Positions 9,112-17,055 of a DNA stretch of 64,000 nt are shown here, in pieces. Position 1 is the first letter of the stretch. The number at the start of each line of letters is the position of its first letter. Source of the DNA: Lachnospiraceae bacterium (lineage in GTDB: Bacteria > Bacillota > Clostridia > Lachnospirales > Lachnospiraceae); assembly GCA_017620255.1 (NCBI GenBank), contig JAFZQU010000001.1, positions 124,001-188,000 of the forward strand. The letters are read 5' to 3'. The notes under the pieces were generated by a model. It ran no database searches, was not told where the DNA came from, and saw only the letters and a program-made list of their open reading frames with translations. A program made the position numbers and the translations under genes.

Positions 9112-9218
9112 GGTGTCAAAATCACAGAATCTTCACAATTTTAACACTTTTCAAACATAATTGTGTCCTATCATGATCATCAACAGCGAGAGAATGAACA
9201 AGCAGGAGGTGGCTGATC

Positions 9219-10607
9219 ATGTATGAATATTATAATTACGAAGACCGTGCCGAGAAGGCAAGGCAGGAAGAACTGAAGAGACGCGAAGAAGCCGAGAAGA
9301 AGGCCGCAAAGAAAGCAAGACATAAGAAGTGGGGCGCGACCATTGCCATGGCGGTTGTGTTCGGACTGATCGCAGGCGGTGTATTTGTCAGTGTCAACTA
9401 TGTGAACGACCTGCTGTTCGGCGGACGTTCCGAGAGCGAAAAGATCGCACAGGTACAGCCGTTCGAAGACAGGACCACTGAGAGACCGCAGATGGAGGAA
9501 GCCAAAGAGGCGAAGGAAAAGGAAGAAGAAACGCAGGAGATCTCCAAGACACCGGCACAGATCAACAAGTCGGAAGGCGTTTACTCCGAACAGATGAACC
9601 AGAGCGGACAGACTTTGAACTCCGTGACCGCGGTAGCCAAAGAGGCAATGCCTTCCATCGTTTCCATCACGAATAAGAGCCTGCAGGAAGTGCAGATGAT
9701 GTTCTCCTATGAGACAAGGCTGTTTGAGAGCGAGAGTGAAGGCAGCGGGATCATCGTTTCACAGGACGATGACGAGCTTCTGATCTTAACCAATAACCAC
9801 GTTGTAGACGGCGCACAGACGCTGACGGTCAAGTTTATCGATGACGAAGCCTGCGAGGCGCAGGTCAAGGGAACCGATTCCACCATGGATGTGGCTGTGA
9901 TCTCCGTTCCGCTCGATGAACTGAAGAGCAGCACCAGAAATGCGATCAAGATCGCCCTGATCGGGGATTCGGACAAGCTGGAGATCGGTGAGCAGGTCGT
10001 TGCGATCGGTAATGCGCTCGGATACGGGCAGTCCGTTACGACCGGTATCATTTCCGCACTGGACCGCGACATTGACATGGCGCATCTCGATGACGGCCTG
10101 ATCCAGACGGATGCGGCGATCAACCCGGGTAACAGCGGCGGCGCTCTGCTGAACATGCGCGGTGAAGTGATCGGTATCAATTCCGCGAAACTTTCCGATA
10201 CGACGGTTGAGGGTATGTGCTATGCGATCCCGATCTCTACGGCCATTCCGGTAGCGGAAGAGCTGATGAACCGCGAGAACAGGGATAAAGTGGATGACGA
10301 AGACGTCGGATACATGGGCATCGTAGGTGTTGTGATCTCTGAATCCGATGCGGAAAAATACAGCATGCCGGAAGGCATTTATCTCCAGCAGATTGTGGAT
10401 GGTTCACCCGCAGCGGACGCAGGTCTGCAGGTCGGCGATATCATCGAGAAATTCGACGGGATCCGGATCGGTTCCTATGCGGAACTGCAGGAGCAGATGA
10501 AATACTACCGTGCCGGTGAAACGGTTGAGCTTGTGATCTACAGGCAGCAGGATGGTCATTACGATGAACAGACTGTTTCGATCACACTCGGAAAACGCAT
10601 GGATTAA
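9219..10607 (+). CDS. HtrA/DegP-type serine protease with PDZ domain
   Basis: A 462-residue membrane-anchored protease. A charged cytoplasmic helix (residues 8-37, rich in K, R, E) precedes one membrane span (about 39-61). The trypsin-like domain has His194 (LTNNHVVDGA), Asp224 (STMDVAVISV) and Ser306 (INPGNSGGALLN). A PDZ domain covers about 365-455. Such proteases degrade or refold damaged exported proteins. Strong AGGAGGTG ribosome site 7 bases before ATG. It starts a new unit after the binding-protein gene. The gap before it has direct-repeat-like TTCACAATTTTAACAC near 9127-9142, of unclear meaning. Confidence 0.93.
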   Translation: MYEYYNYEDRAEKARQEELKRREEAEKKAAKKARHKKWGATIAMAVVFGLIAGGVFVSVNYVNDLLFGGRSESEKIAQVQPFEDRTTERPQMEEAKEAKEKEEETQEISKTPAQINKSEGVYSEQMNQSGQTLNSVTAVAKEAMPSIVSITNKSLQEVQMMFSYETRLFESESEGSGIIVSQDDDELLILTNNHVVDGAQTLTVKFIDDEACEAQVKGTDSTMDVAVISVPLDELKSSTRNAIKIALIGDSDKLEIGEQVVAIGNALGYGQSVTTGIISALDRDIDMAHLDDGLIQTDAAINPGNSGGALLNMRGEVIGINSAKLSDTTVEGMCYAIPISTAIPVAEELMNRENRDKVDDEDVGYMGIVGVVISESDAEKYSMPEGIYLQQIVDGSPAADAGLQVGDIIEKFDGIRIGSYAELQEQMKYYRAGETVELVIYRQQDGHYDEQTVSITLGKRMD

Positions 10608-10673
10608 TCGCGATTTTTGTGATAAAATAATTCTGTTACAGTTGCATAGTGGGGTCTGAGACAGGAGCTATGC

Positions 10674-11339
10674 ATGAAAATCAAATACAGATTGTATGTT
10701 ACGGTGGGCCTGATCGCCCTCATCTCCCTCGGGGGATGCGGGCGAGAGGACGCACCTGTTGTGTTAGAATCCCTTACGGAGGATGCGGCGGAACATGCCG
10801 CGGGCCCTGATGGAGCAGCGGAAACCGCCAAGGCAGGTTCCCTGCAGGATGAAACGGCCGGGGATAAGCAGGTGGCGGAGGAGACAGGAACCGTCAAGGT
10901 CCATGTCTGCGGAGCCGTGGCAGACCCGGGAGTCTATGAACTGCCGGCAGATGCGAGGATCGCAGACGCATTGCTTGCTGCGGGTGATTTTCTCCCCGAT
11001 GCGGACATTGATCACTTAAACCAGGCGGCGCTGCTTACAGACGGACAGCAGATCTATGTGCCGACCGAGGAAGAGACGGCAGCAGGGATCGTACCTGCAG
11101 GAGAAAGTGCAGCAACCGGGTTGCAAAATGGTGCGGGAAATGACGGCCTTTTGGATATCAATACGGCGACCGTCACGCAGCTGAAGACTCTGCCGGGCAT
11201 CGGCGATGTAAAAGCCAATGCGATCGTCTCTTACAGGGAAAGGAACGGGAAGTTTTCTTCGATCGAGGAGATACAGCAGGTGGAGGGCATCAAAGCCGGC
11301 CTGTACAGTCAGATCTGTGATAAAATCTGTGTCAGATAA
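10674..11339 (+). CDS. comEA: ComEA-like competence DNA-binding lipoprotein
   Basis: A 221-residue protein. Lipobox LGGC gives a lipidated Cys22, an unusual anchor since Bacillus ComEA is held by a transmembrane helix. An SLBB domain (residues about 72-130, VKVHVCGAVADPGVYEL) is followed by a helix-hairpin-helix domain (about 159-218, LLDINTATVTQLKTLPGIG). Family members bind incoming double-stranded DNA at the cell surface for transformation. AGGAG ribosome site, spacing 6. A possible -10 TAAAAT lies at 10623-10628. comEC lies 3.1 kb downstream in the same direction. Confidence 0.9.
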   Translation: MKIKYRLYVTVGLIALISLGGCGREDAPVVLESLTEDAAEHAAGPDGAAETAKAGSLQDETAGDKQVAEETGTVKVHVCGAVADPGVYELPADARIADALLAAGDFLPDADIDHLNQAALLTDGQQIYVPTEEETAAGIVPAGESAATGLQNGAGNDGLLDINTATVTQLKTLPGIGDVKANAIVSYRERNGKFSSIEEIQQVEGIKAGLYSQICDKICVR

Positions 11340-11357
11340 AAGAATGGAGAACATGTT

Positions 11358-12059
11358 ATGAGGGTGTTGGTTGTCGATGATGAGAAGTTGATCGTAAAAG
11401 GGATCCGTTTCAGTCTGGAGCAGGACGGCATGGAAGTGGCCTGCGCATATGACGGAGAGGAAGCGCTTGAACTGATCCGCAACGAGCAGTTTGACATTGT
11501 GCTTTTGGATCTGATGCTCCCGAAACTGTCGGGCATGGAAGTGTGCCAGCAGGTCAGGGAATTCTCAAAGGTTCCGATCATCATGATCACGGCCAAAGGA
11601 GAGGACATGGACAAGATCATGGGCCTCGAATACGGCGCGGACGACTATATCACGAAGCCCTTTAATATCCTTGAGGTAAAAGCAAGGATCAAAGCCATCA
11701 TCCGCAGGCTGAACACGGACAAATCCGCGGATGAGGAGAAAGAATCCGTTCTGGAGATCAGCGACATGCGTCTGGAAACGGAAGACCGCAGATTATATAT
11801 CGCAGGCAAAGAGATCAATCTGACTTCCAAGGAGTTTGATGTGCTTGAACTGCTGGTGCGCAACCCGAACAAGGTCTATTCCAGGGAAAAACTGCTTGAA
11901 CTCGTTTGGGACAGCGATTATCCCGGAGACGGACGTACCGTGGATGTGCATATCAGACGGCTGAGGGAAAAGATCGAGCCCAATCCCAGTGAACCCAAAT
12001 ATGTCCATACAAAGTGGGGTGTAGGTTATTATTTCAAAGGTACTGACGCGAATAACTAA
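11358..12059 (+). CDS. OmpR/PhoB-family response regulator
   Basis: A 233-residue regulator with receiver domain (phospho-acceptor Asp51 in LLDLMLPKLSG, Lys100 in DDYITKP) and a C-terminal winged-helix DNA-binding domain (EINLTSKEFDVLELLV ... GDGRTVDVHIRRLREKIE). It lies 18 bases after comEA and overlaps or abuts the kinase gene, so it is paired with that kinase. Closest in layout to WalR/PhoP-type regulators. Targets are unknown; the setting suggests control of competence or envelope genes (inference). Confidence 0.94.
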   Translation: MRVLVVDDEKLIVKGIRFSLEQDGMEVACAYDGEEALELIRNEQFDIVLLDLMLPKLSGMEVCQQVREFSKVPIIMITAKGEDMDKIMGLEYGADDYITKPFNILEVKARIKAIIRRLNTDKSADEEKESVLEISDMRLETEDRRLYIAGKEINLTSKEFDVLELLVRNPNKVYSREKLLELVWDSDYPGDGRTVDVHIRRLREKIEPNPSEPKYVHTKWGVGYYFKGTDANN

Positions 12060-12108
12060 ATGGAGGATCCTGCGAAGCCTCAGATTTCGCGTTTTCCTCG
12101 TAATATGC

Positions 12109-13476
12109 TTGGTGGGGATCCTGCCAAGCATTATTTTGCGTTACACCTTTCTTCGAAATTATGAGGACCGTGCAGTGGCTGTCAGGATCTCGGATGTGCA
12201 GAGCCAGTGCCAGATCATCGCCAATCACTTAAGTGCCTATCAGTACCTGGACGATCCGGAGTCGGACGTGGTCAATGCGGAACTGGAGCAGCTTTCAAAC
12301 CTCTACGACGGCCGCGTGATCGTGGTCAATACCGATCTGAAGATCGTAAAAGATACCTATTCGATCTCCCAGGGCAAGACCATGATCTCAGAGGAAGTGA
12401 TCCGGTGTTTCCGCAAGGAAACGACGGCCCGGTATGATGAAGTCAATCATTTTATCGAGATCACGACGCCGATCTCCATGCCCGGTTCGGAAGACATAGA
12501 CGGTGTTATGTTAACCAGTATCAGCGCCAATACGATCATGGACACGAAGGAGAAACTGGGTATCCGTGCCTTTCTGATCATTGCGATCACATCCACGCTG
12601 ATCATTGTCATGGCTTATTTCGGATCCCTCTTGATCGTACGTCCGTTCCGCAAGGTCGTACAGGAAATGGACGATATCAAGGAAGGATTTGAAAAGGACT
12701 CCGTCTATGTGCCTGATTTTATCGAGACAGAAGCCCTTTCCCTGTCCGTGACGCAGATGATCAGCCGAATGGAGACACTGAACGCGTCCAGGCAGGAATT
12801 CGTTGCCAACGTATCCCATGAATTGAAAACGCCGATCACGAGTATCAAGGTTCTCGCGGATTCTCTGGTATCGCAGGGAGAGGATGTGCCTGCGGAGCTC
12901 TACCGGGAATTCATGGAAGACATCGTACAGGAGATCGACCGTGAAACGGGTATCATCAACGATCTGCTGACGCTTGTGAAGATGGATAAGGGCAGTACGG
13001 ACGAGCTGCAGGTAACTTCCGTGGATATCGGCAGCTTTGTGGAGACGATCTTAGAGAGACTGACGCCGATCGCGCAGGAGGCGCAGGTGGAACTGGTCCT
13101 TGAGATCATTCATCCGGTGAGTGCCGAGATCGATGAGACCAAATTCACGCTGGCAATCTCCAATCTCGTGGAGAACGGCATCAAATACAACAATGAGGGC
13201 GGCTGGGTCAAAGCCAAGATCGACGGCGACTATCAGTTCTGCACCATTGAGATCAGCGATACGGGGATCGGTATCCCCGAAGAAGCGCTGCCGCATATTT
13301 TCGAACGTTTTTACAGAGTGGACAAATCGCATTCGCGCGAGATCGGCGGGACCGGCCTGGGACTTGCCATTACCAGAAGCGTCGTACTGATGCATCGCGG
13401 TGCGATCAAAGCGGAGTCTACGGAAGGCGAAGGGACCACCTTCACCGTGAAGATACCAAGAACATACCTGCCGTGA
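12109..13476 (+). CDS. Membrane sensor histidine kinase (PhoR/WalK-like)
   Basis: About 455 residues from a TTG start: first membrane span at the extreme N-terminus, an extracellular sensor region (about 20-150), second span (about 153-177), then HisKA with His237 in FVANVSHELKTPITS and HATPase with NLVENGIKYN and GTGLGLAITRS. The start is uncertain. The TTG has no ribosome site and cuts the first membrane helix, while the frame is open back to 12025 with no ATG, GTG or TTG in that extension; translated, it supplies a basic stretch (WRILRSLRFR) that fits a membrane-helix lead-in. CTG at 12043 would restore the helix. Partner of the regulator just upstream. Confidence 0.9.
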   Translation: MVGILPSIILRYTFLRNYEDRAVAVRISDVQSQCQIIANHLSAYQYLDDPESDVVNAELEQLSNLYDGRVIVVNTDLKIVKDTYSISQGKTMISEEVIRCFRKETTARYDEVNHFIEITTPISMPGSEDIDGVMLTSISANTIMDTKEKLGIRAFLIIAITSTLIIVMAYFGSLLIVRPFRKVVQEMDDIKEGFEKDSVYVPDFIETEALSLSVTQMISRMETLNASRQEFVANVSHELKTPITSIKVLADSLVSQGEDVPAELYREFMEDIVQEIDRETGIINDLLTLVKMDKGSTDELQVTSVDIGSFVETILERLTPIAQEAQVELVLEIIHPVSAEIDETKFTLAISNLVENGIKYNNEGGWVKAKIDGDYQFCTIEISDTGIGIPEEALPHIFERFYRVDKSHSREIGGTGLGLAITRSVVLMHRGAIKAESTEGEGTTFTVKIPRTYLP

Positions 13477-13491
13477 TCATAGAGGTATATC

Positions 13492-14466
13492 ATGCGTTAT
13501 TTTATCAAGAAAAGCCTGATAAACAGAATATGGATCCTCGTACTCTCAGCACTGCTGCTTACGGGGTGCAGTACTGACCGGCGCCCCCTTCTGTCGTCTG
13601 ACAGTGAAACGTATCTGTACTACGTGACGACGGATGACAGTGCGGTCGTACCCGTGCCGTTTGAGGTGCCGGAACTGGATTTTGACGATGATGACGAGGA
13701 ATACTATTACGGGCAGGTCATCCGTACATGGATCGATGCGCTCTCCGGAACCCCGGAAAACCTTGACTACAAGAGTCCGATCGACAACGGTCTGAGCGTG
13801 AACAGCATCACCTATCTGTCCGGACAGGTGACGCTTGATTTTAACAGCGTATATTTACAGGCACCGGGGCAGACCGAGGTACTGCGGCGTGCGGCGATCG
13901 TGAAGACGCTTTCCCAGATCGAAGGCGTAGAGAGCATTGCCTTTACCGTGGACGGGATGCCGATCACGGATTCCAAGCAGGTTCCGATCGGCGCGATGAC
14001 GGCCGATACGTTTGTCAGCAATCCCGGGGCCGAGATCAACGCCTATGAGACGACCAAGGTTCTGGTGTATTTTGCGGACGAAGAGGGCAATATGCTGATC
14101 GGCCGTACGGAAAACGTCGGTTATATCAGTAATATCTCGATGGAACGTCTGGTCGTGGACCGTGTGATCGCGGGTCCGCTGAACGATAAAGCTTACCCGA
14201 CGGTATCCCCGACCCTGAAGGTACTGAATGTTACCACCAAGGACGGTATATGTTATGTAAACCTTGACAATTCGTTCCTGACCAAGACCCTGAAGGTCAG
14301 CGATGAGGTTGTCATCTATTCTTTTGTGAATTCCCTGACAGAGCTTCCCAATGTGGGAAAAGTACAGTTCATGATCGATTCGGAGACAGAGGTTTCGTTT
14401 GGCGATCATATCTATCTTTCCGAACCGTTTGAAAGAAACCTGGAGATCATATCCACAACGGAGTAA
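13492..14466 (+). CDS. GerMN-domain lipoprotein
   Basis: A 324-residue exported lipoprotein: signal peptide with lipobox LLTGC (Cys at about 26), then an acidic linker and two GerMN-type domains (about 70-165 and 195-305), seen as NSITYLSGQVTLDFNS and LNVTTKDGICYVNLDNSFL. GerM relatives take part in sporulation and germination in Bacillus, and GerMN modules are common in envelope lipoproteins next to two-component systems. It starts 15 bases after the kinase and is followed 6 bases later by comEC. Exact role unknown. Confidence 0.85.
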   Translation: MRYFIKKSLINRIWILVLSALLLTGCSTDRRPLLSSDSETYLYYVTTDDSAVVPVPFEVPELDFDDDDEEYYYGQVIRTWIDALSGTPENLDYKSPIDNGLSVNSITYLSGQVTLDFNSVYLQAPGQTEVLRRAAIVKTLSQIEGVESIAFTVDGMPITDSKQVPIGAMTADTFVSNPGAEINAYETTKVLVYFADEEGNMLIGRTENVGYISNISMERLVVDRVIAGPLNDKAYPTVSPTLKVLNVTTKDGICYVNLDNSFLTKTLKVSDEVVIYSFVNSLTELPNVGKVQFMIDSETEVSFGDHIYLSEPFERNLEIISTTE

Positions 14467-14472
14467 GAGCCT

Positions 14473-16956
14473 ATGCGCAGACCGATGTGCCTTCCGGCCG
14501 CATCGTTTCTGCTGTGTCTGATGCTTCTGATTCCCGTCTTTTACAAGATTCCGCAGGATTATGACAGAATACCCGAGATCGCCGAGCGTGAACAGGTATA
14601 TGTGACCGGCACGTTTACCGGCCTCTCTGAAAAAGAAGATAAGATTGTCGTAAAGCTGAAGGACGTTTCTTTTACGGATGCGCCGGTATTTTCCTATTTT
14701 GCCGGTGAGCAGGCCGCAGGGGAGACATACGGACTTTTGCTGTATCTTCCCAAGGATAAGGACACGTCTTTCCTGAAGATATCCTGCAGGATCAGTGCCG
14801 GCGGAACATTCCGCAAGTTTCAGGCCGCAGAGAACGAAGGACAGTTTCATACACGGAAATACTATTTCAGAAAGGGTGTGGACGGCTATCTGACAGACCC
14901 TGTGATCTATGCTGTCTCTACAGACTCTGCGCCTCTCAGGCAGCGCCTGTATGAGGTAAGAAGGGATCTGCGGGAGATTATCTTCTCATATCTTGATCCG
15001 GAAGATGCGGGGATCCTATCGGCCCTGCTCCTGGGAGACAGGGATACACTCGATGAAGAGGTCAGGGATCTTTATCAAAACGCCGGGATCGCGCATATCT
15101 TAAGCCTTTCCGGCCTGCATGTGGCGGCCTTCGGGCTGGGATTGCTGAAACTGATCTTATCAATGATCCGCAAACTGTTTGTAAAAACCGCACTCTGCGA
15201 TGACCTTGGAAGCGGCGGCGGCAAGTCTCTGGCTGTTTCAGCCGTCATATCCGGCCTTCTTTTATTCCTCTGGTGCATGATGACAGGATTTGGCGTATCA
15301 ACGGTCCGCGCTTTTGTCATGTTTGCGCTCGGGATCGTGGCAAATCTCAAACACCGCACCTACGATCTGCTGAGTGCAGCGGCATTTTCATCGATCGTTG
15401 CAGCGATCCTTGATCCGTTGTCCATCTACGAAGCCGGCTTTCAGTTATCGTTTATGGCAGTATGCTCCATAGGCGTCCTGATGCCGCTTGCAGAAGAGAT
15501 CCTCGGCAACCTTGCCTCCCGTAAGATCGTGGCAGGGATCCTCGTCAGCCTGAGCATCCAGGCCGGTACGCTTCCCGTTGTTTCCTGGCATTATTATCAG
15601 GTCCCGTTTTGCGGCATATTGCTGAATCTCCTGGTCGTCCCGCTTTTATCCCTCGTTCTGCTGCTTGGTGTTATGCTGACCCTGTGCGGGCTCCTATGTG
15701 CGGCAGGACCGGTATCTGCAGGCTTTATGCATCTGCAGACACTGCCGGATCTTGCCTGCAGACTTTTCGCATATATCATACATCTGATCTTTTCGCTCTA
15801 TAAAACCCTCTGTGCATGGACAGAGAAGCTGCCCTATGGCGGGATCCTTGTGACAGGCAGACCTTCTGTATGGCAGATCGTGGTCTATTATGTGCTTTTG
15901 GGGATAGCGGTGATCGTGACGGAGCAGATTTTGCGGCGCCGTAAGAGCCGCGCCGGCGAGAAAAAACGGATTTTGGTGAATGACCGAATTGGTCGACATA
16001 ATATCGTACTACAAAATGCGATGTGCAAAGTCCGGGAATGCCTGATTTTATGCGGAATTTTAATAATAGCGACAGTTATTATTACTTACAGGCCGCGCGA
16101 AGATCTGGAGGTCCGGAATCTGTCCGTCGGACAGGGTGACTGTACCCTGGTATTTAGCAAAACGCATGTTATTGTTGTAGATTGCGGTTCATCGTCCCAA
16201 ACAGAGGTGGGGGAACGCAGACTCGTCCCCTGCCTGAAGGCGAACGGGGTCCGGAAGGTGAACGGGATCTACATCTCTCATTTTGATTCCGACCATGTGA
16301 ACGGGATATTGGAACTCTTAAACGATCCCGTCTACGCCGGGCGGATCGAAAAGCTGGTAATTTCCGCACTTTCACCCGTGTTTGACGGGGAAACAGATAA
16401 TTACAAACAACTGTTATTATATGCGAACGAGAGAGGGATACCTGTGTATCTGATGCGGGAAAAGGATGAAGTCATAGAGGGAACGATAGTCCTGCAGGCA
16501 CTTTCACCTTGCAACGATGCTTCTCTATATGAAGATACCAACGCTGCTTCGCTCGTCCTGCTCCTTGTTGAGGAGAAGACCGGATACAGGGTGCTTCTTA
16601 CCGGGGATATCGGCAGTGAGACGGAAGAACTGATCCTCCGGCGCTTTCATTTTTCCTGTGATTACCTGAAGGTAGCCCATCACGGGTCCGGTTATTCGTC
16701 AAAGGAAGCTTTTCTGCGGGAAGCGTTTGATCAGAAGGCGGAAGACCGGTCACGGAGCACATATAATAACAACCGATATCGTTTAAAATACGCTGTCATT
16801 TCTGTCGGCGCGCATAACCGCTACGGACATCCGCATGCGGAAACATTAGAACGCCTGGAAGACGTGGATGATCTTATGATCTGCCGCACGGATCAGAGTG
16901 GGGAGACGATCCTGAAAGTGCACAAAAATGCGGTGTTTATGGGCTTCTTTCAATGA
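14473..16956 (+). CDS. comEC: ComEC/Rec2 DNA-uptake channel
   Basis: An 827-residue polytopic protein forming the channel that takes single-stranded DNA into the cell. Order: two N-terminal spans flanking an OB-like soluble domain (about 40-150), the competence domain with many spans (HILSLSGLHVAAFGLGLLKLI signature around 212-232), and a C-terminal metallo-beta-lactamase-like domain (VRNLSVGQGDCTLV, ISHFDSDHVNGI, KVAHHGSGYSS). The HFDSDH motif keeps metal-binding residues, so nuclease activity is possible. GerMN-comEC spacing is 6 bases. Confidence 0.95.
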   Translation: MRRPMCLPAASFLLCLMLLIPVFYKIPQDYDRIPEIAEREQVYVTGTFTGLSEKEDKIVVKLKDVSFTDAPVFSYFAGEQAAGETYGLLLYLPKDKDTSFLKISCRISAGGTFRKFQAAENEGQFHTRKYYFRKGVDGYLTDPVIYAVSTDSAPLRQRLYEVRRDLREIIFSYLDPEDAGILSALLLGDRDTLDEEVRDLYQNAGIAHILSLSGLHVAAFGLGLLKLILSMIRKLFVKTALCDDLGSGGGKSLAVSAVISGLLLFLWCMMTGFGVSTVRAFVMFALGIVANLKHRTYDLLSAAAFSSIVAAILDPLSIYEAGFQLSFMAVCSIGVLMPLAEEILGNLASRKIVAGILVSLSIQAGTLPVVSWHYYQVPFCGILLNLLVVPLLSLVLLLGVMLTLCGLLCAAGPVSAGFMHLQTLPDLACRLFAYIIHLIFSLYKTLCAWTEKLPYGGILVTGRPSVWQIVVYYVLLGIAVIVTEQILRRRKSRAGEKKRILVNDRIGRHNIVLQNAMCKVRECLILCGILIIATVIITYRPREDLEVRNLSVGQGDCTLVFSKTHVIVVDCGSSSQTEVGERRLVPCLKANGVRKVNGIYISHFDSDHVNGILELLNDPVYAGRIEKLVISALSPVFDGETDNYKQLLLYANERGIPVYLMREKDEVIEGTIVLQALSPCNDASLYEDTNAASLVLLLVEEKTGYRVLLTGDIGSETEELILRRFHFSCDYLKVAHHGSGYSSKEAFLREAFDQKAEDRSRSTYNNNRYRLKYAVISVGAHNRYGHPHAETLERLEDVDDLMICRTDQSGETILKVHKNAVFMGFFQ

Positions 16957-16978
16957 TCTGTTTTTATAAAGAATTGTG

Positions 16979-17008
16979 TTGGCTTTTTTGTACTGAATGT
17001 GATACAAT
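16979..17008 (+). promoter_or_regulatory. Promoter of the HD-GYP receptor gene
   Basis: -35 TTGGCT (16979-16984), 18-base spacer, -10 TACAAT (17003-17008), 48 bases before the start codon. No terminator hairpin is evident between comEC and this promoter. Confidence 0.45.
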
Positions 17009-17055
17009 GCAATTCAATACTTAAGAGACTTATTTTAAATAGGAAATAACAGATC

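Noticed and set aside
13855-14850. Minus-strand ORF (331 codons) opposite the GerMN and comEC genes
   Set aside because: Shadow of two well supported genes; no recognisable domain.
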